DNA of 64,000 bases from Actinocatenispora comari (GCF_017312725.1 NZ_BOPO01000021.1:1-64000); one strand, 5' to 3'. Positions 46,407-56,587 are shown, counted from the first letter of the stretch. Notes: generated from the letters alone by a model not told the origin. Numbers and translations are program-made.

Positions 46407-47000
46407 TGGATTCCTTCCCTCGTTCTGACCGGGCCTCGGCGGTGGTGCTGTCGTCTCACACCGAGCCTCGGGTGCACCTTCGTCGCTCGCGTCGAAGGTT
46501 GGTACTGCCCTGGCTGCCGAACCGGCTCCGCTGTGCTGCGGGACCGGACCTGCCGCCATGATGAACCGCGGGTGCGACACCTCCCAGCTCGCAGCCCCGG
46601 CCCGCGACCCTGCGGATGCGGATACGTGCCATCCACCGGGGACCGCTGACTTGGGGGAGGAACCGGACCATCGGGAGTCTGTCTCTCGGGAAGCCCGCCC
46701 GGTGGGATCGGCCTCGCGACGGTCGACTGTTCAGATGCATTGATCTGCACAGATGCACTGCCGACAAAGAACGTGTCCTTGGGGAGCACTTGCCCGGGGA
46801 GATCGCGACGGGCGGCTGTACCACCGTTGAGCGTAGTCGTCGGTGCCTACCTGGGGCAACAACATCCGGGTGGGATGTGTTCCCGTGTGTCGCCCGCCGC
46901 GCCTGGCTGGCCGCGACGACGCCACCGCAGCGGACACCGCCGACGATCACGTGGACGCGACGCTCGGCGCGAAAGGCCGGCCCCCCGACCACGGGACCAC
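46407..47000. other. 594-bp rho leader / thrB-rho gap
   Basis: No credible gene in this stretch. It is less GC-rich near 46720-46790, where CAGATGCA occurs twice (46732-46739 and 46750-46757). A long untranslated leader would suit autoregulation of rho by its own termination activity, as known in enterobacteria; for this genome that is inference. Confidence 0.4.
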
Positions 47001-47954
47001 TCAGCTGCAAACTCTAGCGCCTGCCGCATCCACCGCCAGCGGCAGTGTCACAAATCCCGCGCCGAGGTTCGCCACCACCTCGTCAATACGCCGCTGACCT
47101 GCGGAAACATCGCCACTGAGGAGCGCGAGGACGGTCGGCCCGGCGCCGGAGAGCACGGCCGGTACGCCCGCCGCGCGCAAGGAGTCGACCAGGGCCAGGC
47201 TGGCCGGCATCGCCGGCTCGCGGTAGCGCTGGTGCAGCCGGTCCTCGGTCGCCGCGAGCAGCAGTTGCGGCGCCGCGGTCAGCGCGTGCACCAGCAGCGC
47301 CGCGCGGGCGGCGGTGGCGGCCGCGTCGGCGTGCGGCACCCGCGCCGGCAGCAGCGCCCGGGCCTGCGCGGTGCGGCCCTGCACCGCCGGTACCAGTGCC
47401 ACCGGGTGCAGGCCGGCGACCGGCTCCAGCCGTACCGCGTGGGCGCCGTCTGCTTCGGTCCAGGCGATGGTGAGCCCGCCGTACAGGCAGGGCGCGACGT
47501 TGTCCGGGTGGCCCTCCGCGGCCGCCGCCCAGCGCAACGCGGTCGCCGTCGGCAGGTCGGTACCGGTCAGGGCGGCGGCGAGCAGGATGCCGGCGACGAT
47601 CGCGGCCGACGACGAGCCGAGCCCGCGCGCGTGCGGGATCCGGTTGGTACAGCGCAGCTCCAGCCCCGGCGGCCGGCGGCCGAGGCGGTCGAAGGTGGCC
47701 AGCACGGTGGCCGCGACCAGGTGGCTGCCGTCGGTCGGTACCGCGTCGGCGCCCTCGCCGGTGGCGACCACTCGGACGCCGCCGTCGGTGGTCCGCGCCG
47801 CGACCTCGTCGTAGCGGGCGAGCGACAGGCCGAGCGCGTCGAAACCGGGACCGAGGTTGGCGCTGGTGGCCGGCACCCGCACCCGGACCCACCCGTCACC
47901 GGCGGGCGGCTGCGGGTCGGATCGATGCTGGTCGGACGGCTGCTGGTCGGGCAT
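47001..47954 (-). CDS. thrB: homoserine kinase
   Basis: 317 aa GHMP kinase: VPATSANLGPGFDALGLSL at the N-terminus, the ATP-binding GLGSSSAAIVAG, and the C-terminal SGAGPTVLAL. Phosphorylates homoserine for threonine synthesis with the thrC and hom products. In most actinobacteria thrB directly follows thrC; here an 8.6-kb block intervenes. Confidence 0.96.
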   Translation of the reverse strand: MPDQQPSDQHRSDPQPPAGDGWVRVRVPATSANLGPGFDALGLSLARYDEVAARTTDGGVRVVATGEGADAVPTDGSHLVAATVLATFDRLGRRPPGLELRCTNRIPHARGLGSSSAAIVAGILLAAALTGTDLPTATALRWAAAAEGHPDNVAPCLYGGLTIAWTEADGAHAVRLEPVAGLHPVALVPAVQGRTAQARALLPARVPHADAAATAARAALLVHALTAAPQLLLAATEDRLHQRYREPAMPASLALVDSLRAAGVPAVLSGAGPTVLALLSGDVSAGQRRIDEVVANLGAGFVTLPLAVDAAGARVCS

Positions 47955-48174
47955 GAGGCCATCTCACCACCGCGGCGTCGGACCGGAGCCGACGGCCCGG
48001 GCGTGTCCCATCCCGGCACCGGCGGGCCGCGGGAGCCAGGTGACCAACCGGACTTGCGATGACATTTCTCCAACCTGCCTTGTGACCGGCGCCGCATCTG
48101 GTGCACTCTGCCTCGGGCGGGCCGACTTATCCCCAGTGTCCGTCGTTCCATCGACCTCAGAACAAGGGGTGCAG

Positions 48175-51093
48175 ATGTCAACACCGTCCCGAACAGCCGC
48201 CGGCCGACGGCGCCGGCTGCTGCCCGTCCTCGCCGGCCTCAGCGGTGCGCTGCTGCTCGCCGCCGCGGCGCCCGCGCAGTCGGCGCCCGCCGGCCACGCC
48301 GCACCCGGCGGTGCGACCGCGTCCGCCGACGCGTTGCCGCTGGCCAACTACGACGCCCGGACCGACGACCCCGGCGCGCGCCGGACCCTCGCCGCGCGCG
48401 ACGCCCGTACCGCGGCCAAGCCGGCCGCCGGCGTGACCGCGCTGCGGCACCAGCTCGGTACCGAGGGGATCGTCGACATCGACCCGCTCACCGGCACCGC
48501 GCGGCAGGTGGCGAACACCGACGGGTACCTGACCGGCGCCTCGTCGGCGAAGGCCACCGACGTCGCGCTGGGCTACGTGCGCGCGCACCGTGACGTGTTC
48601 GGCCTGTCCGACGCCGCGGTGGCCGACCTGACCCTGCGCCGCGACTACGTGGACGTGGCCGGCACCCACCACCTCTCGTACACCCAGAGCGTGGCCGGGG
48701 TGCCGGTGTTCGGCAACGGGCTGCAGGCCAACGTGTCGGGCACCGGCCGGTTGATCAGCGTGCTCGGCTCGCCGGTCGCGGCGCTGCCGGCCACGGTCGG
48801 TACGGCCAGCCTGTCGGCCGCCGCGGCCCGCAGCGCCGCGGTCCGCAACGCCGGGCGCTCGGCGACGAAGCAGCCGGCCAAGGTGGCCGGCGGCGAGACC
48901 ACCTTCGCCGGCGGCGACACCGCCCGCCAGGTCGTGTTCGAGACCGTCAACGGGCCGCGGCTCGCGTGGCAGACCATCACCACGCCGGCCAAGGGCGAGA
49001 TGTACCTGCACGTGCTCGACGCCCGCACCGGCCGGGTGCTGTACCGGCAGGACCTGGTCGACAACGAGTCGGCCCGCGCGACGGTCTGGGACAACTACCC
49101 GGGCGCGCGGCGCGGCGGGACCGCCCGTAGCCGCAGCCTGACCGCGCCCGGCTGGCTCCCGCCCGGTGCCAGCACCCTGAACGGCACCAACGCGCACGTC
49201 TATTCGGACGTCAACGACAACGACCAGCCGGACGCCGGGGAGGAGGTGCCGGCCAACGCGAACGGCTCGTTCGCGTTCGACTTCACCACCTTCGACGCGC
49301 AGAACCCGGGCAAGGGCTGCTCGGCGGCGTACCCGTGCTCGTGGGACCCGAACACGCCGAACTCCTGGCAGGCCAACCGGAAGCAGAACGCCGCGCAGGT
49401 CTTCTACTTCCTCGGCAAGTACCACGACCACCTGGCGGCGCGGCCGATCGGGTTCACCCGCGCGGCCGGCAACTTCGACGTCCGGGACGGCGACGCGGTG
49501 CAGGCCGAGCCGGACGACGGCGCGAACACCGCCGACGGGCTGCCGGACTCCGCGCACGTCGACAACGCGAACATGGCCACCCCGCCCGACGGCCAGTCGC
49601 CGCGGATGCAGATGTACCTGTGGAACGACCCGGCCGACCAGACCGACGGCTTCATCCCGGGAAACGGCGGCGACGAGGCGGACGTGGTGTACCACGAGTA
49701 CACCCACGGGCTGTCCAACCGGCTGGTGGTGGACGCGAACGGGCTGTCCACCCTGGGCAACGTACAGGCCGGCTCGATGGGCGAGGCGTGGAGCGACTTC
49801 TACGCCTACGACTTCCTGGTCGACGAGCACTACTTCACCGACAGCCGGTACCGGTCCGGCGACCTGAACATCGGCATCTACGTCGGGCACGGGCAGACCA
49901 TCCGTACCCAGCCGCTGGACTGCGCCGTGGGCGCCTCGGCGAAGGTCTGCCCGGGCACGAAGGCGGCCGGACCGGGCGGCTACACGTACGGCGACTTCGG
50001 CAAGATCTCCGCGCGCGGCGCGGAGGTGCACGCCGACGGCGAGATCTGGGCCGAGACGCTGTGGGACCTGCGGTCCCGGCTGGGCAGCCGGCTGACCGAG
50101 TCGCTGGTGACCCGGGCGATGGAGCTGTCGGCGAACAACCCGTCGTTCCTGGACGAGCGCAACGCGATCCTGATGGCCGACACCGTGGTCAACCACGGCA
50201 GGGCGCACCGGGCGATCTGGCAGGTGTTCGCGCACCGCGGGATGGGCTGGTTCGCCGGTTCGCTGTCGGGTGACGACACCCAGCCGGTCGAGGACTTCTC
50301 GATGCCGCCGGCCAAGGGCACCCCGACCGGTACGGTCTCCGGCACCGTCACCGACGCCCACGGCGGCGCGGTGTCCGGCGCGACCGTCGCGTTCGGCGGG
50401 CACGCCTCCGGCTACCTCGGCGACTTCGCCGGCGTGACCGACGCGGACGGGCACTACTCGATCGGCGGCATCCCGGCCGGCACGTACCCGAAGGTGTTCG
50501 CCAGCGGGCCCGGGTACGAGCAGTCCGCGGCGCGGTCGGTCTCGGTGTCGTCCAGCGGCACCACGGCCGACTGGACGCTGGTGCGCGACTGGGCGGCGGT
50601 GTCCGGCGGCGCCAGCATCGCCGACTTCAACGGCCCCGACTTCACCCCCGACTGCGGCCCGGACGGCCTGTACGACGCGACGCAGGGGCACGGTTGGGGC
50701 TCCGACGTGGTCGGCGGCAAGGACGGTGTGGGGATCGACCCGCGGCACGTCACGGTGGCGCTGCCCACCGCGGTGGACATCTCCGAGCTGCGCATCGACC
50801 CGTCCGCGACCTGCGGGGACGACCAGTCGGCGTCGGCCGGCGACTACCAGGTGGAGACGTCGACCGACGGCAAGACCTGGACGGTGGCGGCCAAGGGCCA
50901 CTTCGGCCCGGACGCGTTCCACACGTACACGACGGTGTCGCTGACCGCCGGTGCGACCGGGGTGAAGTACCTGCGGTACACGATCCTCGGCTCGCAGGTG
51001 ACCGACTACGGCATCAGCTGCGCGAAGCAGCCGGTGTCCGGTTGCTTCTACGTGGACAGTACCGAGGTGCTGGTGCACGGCTCGCCGAGCTGA
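48175..51093 (+). CDS. secreted fungalysin-family metalloprotease (M36)
   Basis: 972 aa. Signal peptide (LPVLAGLSGALLLAAAAPAQSA), an FTP-type propeptide (~85-260), then the M36 catalytic domain with zinc ligands HEYTH (H507, H511) and E537 (GSMGEAWSDFY). A carboxypeptidase-regulatory-like barrel (GTVSGTVTDAHGGAVSGATV) and a C-terminal discoidin-like domain (VDISELRIDPSATCGDD) follow. Members act as secreted endopeptidases. AGGGG precedes the ATG. A strong hairpin follows the stop. Confidence 0.93.
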   Translation: MSTPSRTAAGRRRRLLPVLAGLSGALLLAAAAPAQSAPAGHAAPGGATASADALPLANYDARTDDPGARRTLAARDARTAAKPAAGVTALRHQLGTEGIVDIDPLTGTARQVANTDGYLTGASSAKATDVALGYVRAHRDVFGLSDAAVADLTLRRDYVDVAGTHHLSYTQSVAGVPVFGNGLQANVSGTGRLISVLGSPVAALPATVGTASLSAAAARSAAVRNAGRSATKQPAKVAGGETTFAGGDTARQVVFETVNGPRLAWQTITTPAKGEMYLHVLDARTGRVLYRQDLVDNESARATVWDNYPGARRGGTARSRSLTAPGWLPPGASTLNGTNAHVYSDVNDNDQPDAGEEVPANANGSFAFDFTTFDAQNPGKGCSAAYPCSWDPNTPNSWQANRKQNAAQVFYFLGKYHDHLAARPIGFTRAAGNFDVRDGDAVQAEPDDGANTADGLPDSAHVDNANMATPPDGQSPRMQMYLWNDPADQTDGFIPGNGGDEADVVYHEYTHGLSNRLVVDANGLSTLGNVQAGSMGEAWSDFYAYDFLVDEHYFTDSRYRSGDLNIGIYVGHGQTIRTQPLDCAVGASAKVCPGTKAAGPGGYTYGDFGKISARGAEVHADGEIWAETLWDLRSRLGSRLTESLVTRAMELSANNPSFLDERNAILMADTVVNHGRAHRAIWQVFAHRGMGWFAGSLSGDDTQPVEDFSMPPAKGTPTGTVSGTVTDAHGGAVSGATVAFGGHASGYLGDFAGVTDADGHYSIGGIPAGTYPKVFASGPGYEQSAARSVSVSSSGTTADWTLVRDWAAVSGGASIADFNGPDFTPDCGPDGLYDATQGHGWGSDVVGGKDGVGIDPRHVTVALPTAVDISELRIDPSATCGDDQSASAGDYQVETSTDGKTWTVAAKGHFGPDAFHTYTTVSLTAGATGVKYLRYTILGSQVTDYGISCAKQPVSGCFYVDSTEVLVHGSPS

Positions 51094-51107
51094 GCCACGG
51101 CTGCGCC

Positions 51108-51148
51108 ACCAGCGGGGCGCGACCCGACCGGGGTCGCGCCCCGCTGGT
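51108..51148 (+). terminator. 18-bp perfect hairpin after the fungalysin gene
   Basis: ACCAGCGGGGCGCGACCC pairs with GGGTCGCGCCCCGCTGGT around a 5-nt loop, 15 bp past the stop. No T-run, but by far the longest perfect hairpin in the window; very likely the transcript end. Confidence 0.75.
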
Positions 51149-51341
51149 CGTGGTGCACCGGGGCGGTCCACTCGCCCGTGCCGAGGTCGGCCGGTCTCGC
51201 TGGTTCTGGTGAGGTCGGTCTCGGCCCGTTCGGCAGCCTAGGTAGCTGGACCGATTCTGGGGCGGCTCGGTCGATGCCGACGGTGCGGCGCGGCGCCGTC
51301 CTGTCACCCCGGTGTTAGGTCGGGCGCGGCATGCTGGGGCG

Positions 51342-52475
51342 ATGGCACGTCGCGCGCTCCGCCGCACCGTCCGGGTCCGGTTCACCGCCCTGTACACCGG
51401 GCTGTTCCTGGGCTCCGGCGCGCTGCTGCTGGCGCTCGCGTACGCGTTCGCGACGGGGTCCCGGCGGTCGGTCTCCCAGCAGGTGCCCGGGACCGGTGGC
51501 ACCAGCGACCAGCTGCGGCAGGTGCAGGCCGAGCTGGCCGACGCGCACGCCACCCAGACCCGGCAGCTGCTGCTCGGCTGCCTGCTCGCGTTCGCGGTGA
51601 TGGCCGTGCTGTCGGTACTCCTGGGCACCGGCATGGCGCGGCGGGTGCTGCGCCCGCTGCGCGAGATCACCGCGGCCACGCAGGCCATCTCCGCGGCGAA
51701 CCTGGACCGGCGGCTGGCCGTACCGGGGCCGCACGACGAGGTGAAGGACCTGGCCGACACGATCGACGGGCTGCTGGCGCGGTTGGAGGCGTCGTTCGCC
51801 GCGCAGCGCCGGTTCGTCGCCGACGCCTCGCACGAGCTGCGCACCCCGCTGACCACGATGCGCGCCTCGCTGGACGTCGCGGTCGCCAAGCCCGATCCGG
51901 CACCGCAGACCGTGGCTCTCGCCGGCCGGCTGCGCACCGAACTCGACCGGGTCGACGGGCTGCTGTCCGGCCTGCTGGTGTTGGCCCGCGCCGAGCACGG
52001 CGCGCTGCGCGAGCGCACCGCGGTACCGCTCGCCGGGCTGGTCGCCGACGCGCTCGCCGACCGGGCCGACCAGATCGCGGTACGCCGGCTGACGGTGACG
52101 CTCGACGGCACCGACGACGCGGTCGGCTCCGGCGACCGCACGCTGCTCGCCCGGCTGGTGGCGAACCTGGTCGACAACGCCGTGGTGCACAACGCGGCGG
52201 GTGGCTGGATCCGGATCAGCACCGCGGCCACCGGCGCCGAGGCGCGGCTGACGATCGCCACCGGCGGTGCGGTGCTCGACGCGGCGCAGCTGGCCGAGCT
52301 GACCCGGCCGTTCCGCCGGCTCGCCGCCGACCGGACCGGCTCGGACACCGGCTCCGGCCTCGGCCTGTCGATCGTCGCGGCGATCGCCGCCGCGCACCAC
52401 GGCAGCCTCGATCTCGCCGCCCCGGCGACCGGCGGCCTGACCGCGACGGTACGACTGCCCCGGGATGCGGCGTGA
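51342..52475 (+). CDS. sensor histidine kinase
   Basis: 377 aa. Two membrane helices flank a ~60-residue extracellular loop; then HAMP (RRVLRPLREITAATQAISAA), H-box DASHELRTPLTTMR with His164, N-box NLVDNAVVHN and G-box GSGLGLSIV. It precedes its regulator gene (52552), the reverse of the usual order. No T-run-like promoter seen upstream. Confidence 0.93.
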   Translation: MARRALRRTVRVRFTALYTGLFLGSGALLLALAYAFATGSRRSVSQQVPGTGGTSDQLRQVQAELADAHATQTRQLLLGCLLAFAVMAVLSVLLGTGMARRVLRPLREITAATQAISAANLDRRLAVPGPHDEVKDLADTIDGLLARLEASFAAQRRFVADASHELRTPLTTMRASLDVAVAKPDPAPQTVALAGRLRTELDRVDGLLSGLLVLARAEHGALRERTAVPLAGLVADALADRADQIAVRRLTVTLDGTDDAVGSGDRTLLARLVANLVDNAVVHNAAGGWIRISTAATGAEARLTIATGGAVLDAAQLAELTRPFRRLAADRTGSDTGSGLGLSIVAAIAAAHHGSLDLAAPATGGLTATVRLPRDAA

Positions 52476-52551
52476 ACGCCGCACGCGTCGAGCCGGCGGC
52501 CGGCCGGCCCGGAACCGCCGGGTGCGTCGCGCGGGTACGACGGGGTGCGCC

Positions 52552-53238
52552 GTGAGGGTGCTGGTGGTGGAGGACGCGCGGGCGCTCGCCGAGGTGGTCG
52601 CCGAGGGGCTGCGGGACGCCGGGATGGCGGTCGACGTCGCGTACGACGGGATCGAGGGCGCCGCGCGGCTGGACCGCAACCGGTACGAGGTGGTGGTGCT
52701 CGACCGGGACCTGCCCGGCATCCACGGCGACGCGCTGTGCCGGATGATCACCGACGGTCGGCCGTCCCGAACGCTCGCCGACGAGCCGGACGACCGCGCG
52801 ATGGTGCTGATGCTCACCGCCGCCGGAGCGCCGGAGGACCGGGTGGACGGGCTGTCCGCCGGCGCCGACGACTACCTCGCCAAACCCTTCCACTTCCCCG
52901 AGCTGATCCTGCGCATCCACGCGCTCGCCCGGCGCCGGCCGCAGGCCCGGCCGCGTACCCTGCGGGTCGCCGGGATCGAACTGGATCCGGTGCGCCGCAC
53001 CGTGTCGCGCGCCGGGCGGCGGGTCGAGCTGTCGGTCAAGGAGTTCGCCGTGCTGGCCGCGCTGCTGCGCGCGAGCCCCGGCTACCTGAGCGCCGAGGAC
53101 CTGCTCGACCGGGTGTGGGACGAGCACGCCGATCCGTTCACCAACACCGTGACGGTGACCGTGGGCCGGCTGCGCCGCAAGCTCGGCGAGCCGCCGGTGC
53201 TGACCACCCTGCCCGGCGTCGGCTACCGGATCGCCTGA
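52552..53238 (+). CDS. OmpR-type response regulator
   Basis: 228 aa. Receiver domain with the phospho-acceptor Asp51 (VVVLDRDLPG) and AKPFHFPEL, followed by a winged-helix DNA-binding domain (LSVKEFAVLAALLRASPGYL, VTVGRLRRKLGEP). The GTG at 52552 begins VRVLVVEDARA, the usual start. It pairs with the adjacent kinase; the target genes are unknown. Confidence 0.93.
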   Translation: MRVLVVEDARALAEVVAEGLRDAGMAVDVAYDGIEGAARLDRNRYEVVVLDRDLPGIHGDALCRMITDGRPSRTLADEPDDRAMVLMLTAAGAPEDRVDGLSAGADDYLAKPFHFPELILRIHALARRRPQARPRTLRVAGIELDPVRRTVSRAGRRVELSVKEFAVLAALLRASPGYLSAEDLLDRVWDEHADPFTNTVTVTVGRLRRKLGEPPVLTTLPGVGYRIA

Positions 53239-53256
53239 GCGCGCGGCCGGCCCGGC

Positions 53257-53931
53257 TCAGGAGATGATCGAGACGTCGATCCGGTAGTCGGGGCTGGTGC
53301 TGGACAGCTTCAGCTCGACGTTGGCCGGCGCCTGATCGTCCAGGTAGAAGGTGCGGCCGTGTGCGAAGGCGTCCTGCACGTCCTGCTGGCTCGGTGGGTT
53401 CCTGCTGTGCTTGCCCAGCCAGTCGGCGGTCGCACCGACCAGGTCGTCGCCCTGCTCGGACCGGGCGGTCCAGCTCGCCGTCAGCTCGGTGTGGTGCGGC
53501 TTCCGCGGCTCGCCCTGCGGGTCGAACCCGTCCGGGCGGCCGATCCGCTGGTAGATCGCGAGCGTCGCCTGTTCCTGCTGGTGGTGCTGCCACACGTTGA
53601 AGCCGGCGATGGCGCAGCCGATCAGCACCAGCACGCAGAACCCGCCGACCAGCCCGATGATCAGGCCCTTGCGGGACCTGCGCGGTGCCCGGGGCGGCAC
53701 CGGTGCCGGCCAGCCCACCGGGCCACCGGGACGGCCGACCGCCGGCGGGTGGTCGACGCCCGGCTGGTCGGCGATCAGCGGGACGTTCGGACCGACCGGG
53801 CCCGGCGGGCCACCGAACCCGGGCCCCGAGCCGTACGGCGGCAGCCCGGGCGGGCCGTACGCCGGCGCGTCCGGCGGGCCGTACGGTGGCCGGGCCCGGC
53901 CGTCCGGTGGCGGAGCCCCGTTCATCGCCAT
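53257..53931 (-). CDS. Pro/Gly-rich membrane-anchored protein
   Basis: 224 aa. A ~85-residue Pro/Gly/Tyr-rich cytoplasmic N-terminus (PPYGPPDAPAYGPPGLPPYG), one membrane helix (GLIIGLVGGFCVLVLIGCAI) and a ~115-residue extracellular domain. This layout is common among actinobacterial envelope proteins. The gene overlaps the EamA gene (ATG 53931 or 53925), so the two are coupled. Function is unknown. Confidence 0.75.
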   Translation of the reverse strand: MAMNGAPPPDGRARPPYGPPDAPAYGPPGLPPYGSGPGFGGPPGPVGPNVPLIADQPGVDHPPAVGRPGGPVGWPAPVPPRAPRRSRKGLIIGLVGGFCVLVLIGCAIAGFNVWQHHQQEQATLAIYQRIGRPDGFDPQGEPRKPHHTELTASWTARSEQGDDLVGATADWLGKHSRNPPSQQDVQDAFAHGRTFYLDDQAPANVELKLSSTSPDYRIDVSIIS

Positions 53932-54902
53932 CTCGCCCTCTCCCCCACCGACGCCGTGTCACACCGTGCGGCCGGCAGCATAACCGGTCGGCGCACCCGG
54001 ACCCGGTCGAGCGCGCCGGGCCCCGCCAGCCCCACGAGCAGCCCGATCGCCACCAGTACCGCACCGGCCAGCTGCCCCGGGCCGAGCCGGCCGGTGCCCA
54101 GCAGCGGCGCCAGCGCCGCGGCGACCAGCGGAGTGATCCCGGAGTACAGCGTGGCGCGGGCGGCACCGAGCCGACCGAGCGCCGTGTACCAGGCGAGGAA
54201 GGCGAGCACCGTGACCGGCAGCGCGAGCCAGAGCAGCCCGGCCGCCTCGACGCCGGTCGGCACCCGCACCACGCCGGCCCCGTCCATCGCCACCCCCACC
54301 GCCAGCGCCTCGACGGCGGCCAGCGCGCAGCCGTACCCGGCCACCCGGATCGCGCCCAGCCGGGGCAGCAGCGGCGCCGCCTGCGCCGAGAACGCCACCT
54401 CGCCCACCAGGGCCAGCACCGACCAGCCGAGCCCGGCGAGGTCGCTGTCCCCGAAGCCCTGCACCACCGCCGCGCCGGCCACGACCAGCGCCGCGGCGAC
54501 CACCGGCCGCCGCCGAGCACCGGCCGACCCGCCGCGCACCGCCGCGACCAGCGCGAACACGATCGGACTGGCGGCGATGAACACGCCCGGTACGGCGGGT
54601 TCGGCGGTGCGCAGGGCGGCCAGGATCGCCAGGTTGAACCCGACCATGCCGGTCGCCGCGAGCAGCGCGAGGCGCACCAGGTCGCCGGCGGTGACCGCGA
54701 CCCGCGGGCCGCGCCAGGCGGCGAGCGGCAGCAGGATCACCGCGGCCACGCCGTAGCGCAGCGCCTGGCCACCGGCGTACGGGTAGTGCGAGAGCAGGCT
54801 GGAGGCCACCACCGAGGTACCGATCAGGGCCATCGCACCGGCGGCGAGCAGGTGCGGAGCCTGGGTACCGGCGGCGCGGCGGGTGCTGGTTCGAGCGGTC
54901 AT
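53922..54902 (-). CDS. EamA-family transporter, divergent from a MocR regulator
   Basis: 326 aa, ten membrane helices in two EamA repeats (AAGAMALIGTSVVASSLLSH; GFNLAILAALRTAEPAVPGV). It begins at ATG 54902 with TAGCGT 6 nt upstream, so the message is probably leaderless. MocR-type regulators often control an adjacent transporter gene, and the 47-bp divergent gap fits that. The substrate is unknown. Confidence 0.85.
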   Translation of the reverse strand: MTARTSTRRAAGTQAPHLLAAGAMALIGTSVVASSLLSHYPYAGGQALRYGVAAVILLPLAAWRGPRVAVTAGDLVRLALLAATGMVGFNLAILAALRTAEPAVPGVFIAASPIVFALVAAVRGGSAGARRRPVVAAALVVAGAAVVQGFGDSDLAGLGWSVLALVGEVAFSAQAAPLLPRLGAIRVAGYGCALAAVEALAVGVAMDGAGVVRVPTGVEAAGLLWLALPVTVLAFLAWYTALGRLGAARATLYSGITPLVAAALAPLLGTGRLGPGQLAGAVLVAIGLLVGLAGPGALDRVRVRRPVMLPAARCDTASVGERARWR

Positions 54903-54908
54903 GACGGC

Positions 54909-54914
54909 ACGCTA
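54909..54914 (-). promoter_or_regulatory. -10 box of a likely leaderless EamA-gene promoter
   Basis: TAGCGT lies 6 nt before the ATG at 54902, with no ribosome site between. The divergent MocR gene starts 36 bp away, so the regulator can overlap this promoter. Confidence 0.45.
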
Positions 54915-54949
54915 GCCAGCCGAGCGGTCCTCGATTAAGGTCCAATCCG

Positions 54950-56587
54950 ATGGAGGATTCGTGGACCAGTCCGGCGTGGGAGCTGCTGTTGCCCGCGGTG
55001 CGGGCACCGCGCCGGCAGCGCCGGCGGCTGCTGGAGTCCGCGCTGCGGGACGCGGTCCGCGCCGGCCGGATCGCCGCCGGCACCCGGCTGCCCGCCTCCC
55101 GGGCGCTCGCCGCCGACCTCGGGGTCTCCCGCGGCCTGGTCACCAGCGTCTACGACCAGCTGCGCGCGGAGGGCTACCTGACCGGCCGGCCCGGCGCCGG
55201 CACCTACGCCGCCGGCGACTCGACGCCGGGAGCCGTCTCGGCGCGGGGAGCCAACTCGGTGCCGGGAACCGGCTCGCTGCGGGGATCCGGCTCGGTGCCG
55301 GGATCCGGCTCGCTGCGGGGATCCGGCTCGCTGCGGGGATCCGGCTCGGCGCCGGGGCCCGGTGGTCCGGCGGTGGGTGTCCGTGGCTCGGCCGCCCGGG
55401 GCGCGGCGGCGGCCGGGCGAGGCGACGGCACGCCGGGGCCGGCGACCCGGTTCGACTTCCGGCCCGGGCAGGCCGACCCGCGGCTGTTCCCGCGCGCCGC
55501 CTGGGGCAGCCTGTACCGGCAGGTGCTCGCCGGCACACCCGACGCGGCGCTCAGCTACGGCGACTCTCGCGGGGTGCCCGAGTTGCGTACCGCGCTCGCC
55601 GAGGTGCTGACCCGCCGGCGCGGTGTGGTCGCCGACCCGGACCGGATCGTCGTCTGCGGTGGCGTCGCGCAGGCGGTGAGCCTGCTGAGCCGGGTACTGG
55701 CCGACGCCGGGCACGAGACGGTCGCGGTCGAGGACCCGGGTGCGCCGGAGCACGCGATGCTGATCGGTACCAACGGGCTGCGGCCGCTCGCGGTGCCGGT
55801 CGGCGCCGCCGAGCCGGACCTGTCCGGTACCCCGGCGCGGGTCGCGCTCGTCACGCCGGCGCACCAGTTCCCGACCGGCATCGCGTACCCACCCGAGGTG
55901 CGGGCCGGGCTCGTCGCCTGGGCATCCACAGTGGACGGTCTGCTGATCGAGGACGACTACGACGGCGACTTCCGGTACGACCGGGCGCCGGTCGGCGCGC
56001 TGCAGGGGCTCGCGCCCGACCGGGTGGCGTACGCCGGATCGGTGTCCAAGTCGCTCGCCTCCGGGCTGCGGCTCGGCTGGCTGGTGGTGCCGGAGCGGCT
56101 GGTACCGGCGATCGTCGACCGCAAGCGCGCCGACGACCTCTGCGGGCCGGTACTGGAGCAGCGGACGCTCGCCGCGTTCCTCACCTCCGGCCGCTACGAC
56201 GCGCATCTGCGCCGCTGCCAACGGATCTACCGGTCCCGGCGGGACAGCCTGGTCGCGGCGGTCGCGCGCTACCTGCCGGCGGCGCGGATCACCGGCGTGG
56301 CGGCCGGCCTGCACGCGGTGCTGCACCTGCCCGGCGGGGACGAGGCGGCGCTGACCGACGCGGCCCGCCGCGGCGGCGTGCGGCTGCGCGGCCTGCGGCA
56401 CTACGGGTCGGCCGGGGCCCCCGGCTTCGTGTTCGGCTACGCGCACCTGACCCCGGACACGATCACCGCCGGCATCGCCGCCCTCGCCGCGGCGTGGCCG
56501 GACCGACCCACCCGCGGGCGATCGGCGGCGTCCGTCGAAACGCACCGCCCGGGGCGATCCGGGCCGCCGCGGGGCGGGCTCAGGTGA
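54950..56587 (+). CDS. MocR/PdxR-type GntR regulator with aminotransferase-like domain
   Basis: 545 aa. N-terminal GntR winged helix ([40 protein letters not shown]) joined to a PLP aminotransferase-fold domain with the Schiff-base Lys367 ([16 protein letters not shown]). The linker contains seven tandem hexapeptides encoded by 18-bp repeats. Such proteins sense PLP or an amine and often regulate pyridoxine or transporter genes. Its 3' end overlaps the thrC stop by 8 bp (convergent). Confidence 0.9.
   Translation: MEDSWTSPAWELLLPAVRAPRRQRRRLLESALRDAVRAGRIAAGTRLPASRALAADLGVSRGLVTSVYDQLRAEGYLTGRPGAGTYAAGDSTPGAVSARGANSVPGTGSLRGSGSVPGSGSLRGSGSLRGSGSAPGPGGPAVGVRGSAARGAAAAGRGDGTPGPATRFDFRPGQADPRLFPRAAWGSLYRQVLAGTPDAALSYGDSRGVPELRTALAEVLTRRRGVVADPDRIVVCGGVAQAVSLLSRVLADAGHETVAVEDPGAPEHAMLIGTNGLRPLAVPVGAAEPDLSGTPARVALVTPAHQFPTGIAYPPEVRAGLVAWASTVDGLLIEDDYDGDFRYDRAPVGALQGLAPDRVAYAGSVSKSLASGLRLGWLVVPERLVPAIVDRKRADDLCGPVLEQRTLAAFLTSGRYDAHLRRCQRIYRSRRDSLVAAVARYLPAARITGVAAGLHAVLHLPGGDEAALTDAARRGGVRLRGLRHYGSAGAPGFVFGYAHLTPDTITAGIAALAAAWPDRPTRGRSAASVETHRPGRSGPPRGGLR
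55228..55353 (+). repeat. seven tandem 18-bp repeats in the MocR linker
   Basis: Consensus GGGATCCGGCTCGCTGCG, encoding (R/P)-G-S-G-S-(L/V/A). Copies vary most at their ends and the last units are nearly identical, indicating recent slippage. The repeat keeps the reading frame and lengthens the hinge between the DNA-binding and aminotransferase domains. Confidence 0.85.

Noticed and set aside
43260-46649. A 1129-aa open frame on the + strand
   Set aside because: Antisense to the exporter and rho genes, and composed of low-complexity residues.
46407-47000. Small gene in the rho leader
   Set aside because: No frame with a ribosome site and plausible codons was found.
55228-55353. Possible regulatory repeat array
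   Set aside because: It is in frame and encodes the MocR linker hexapeptides.
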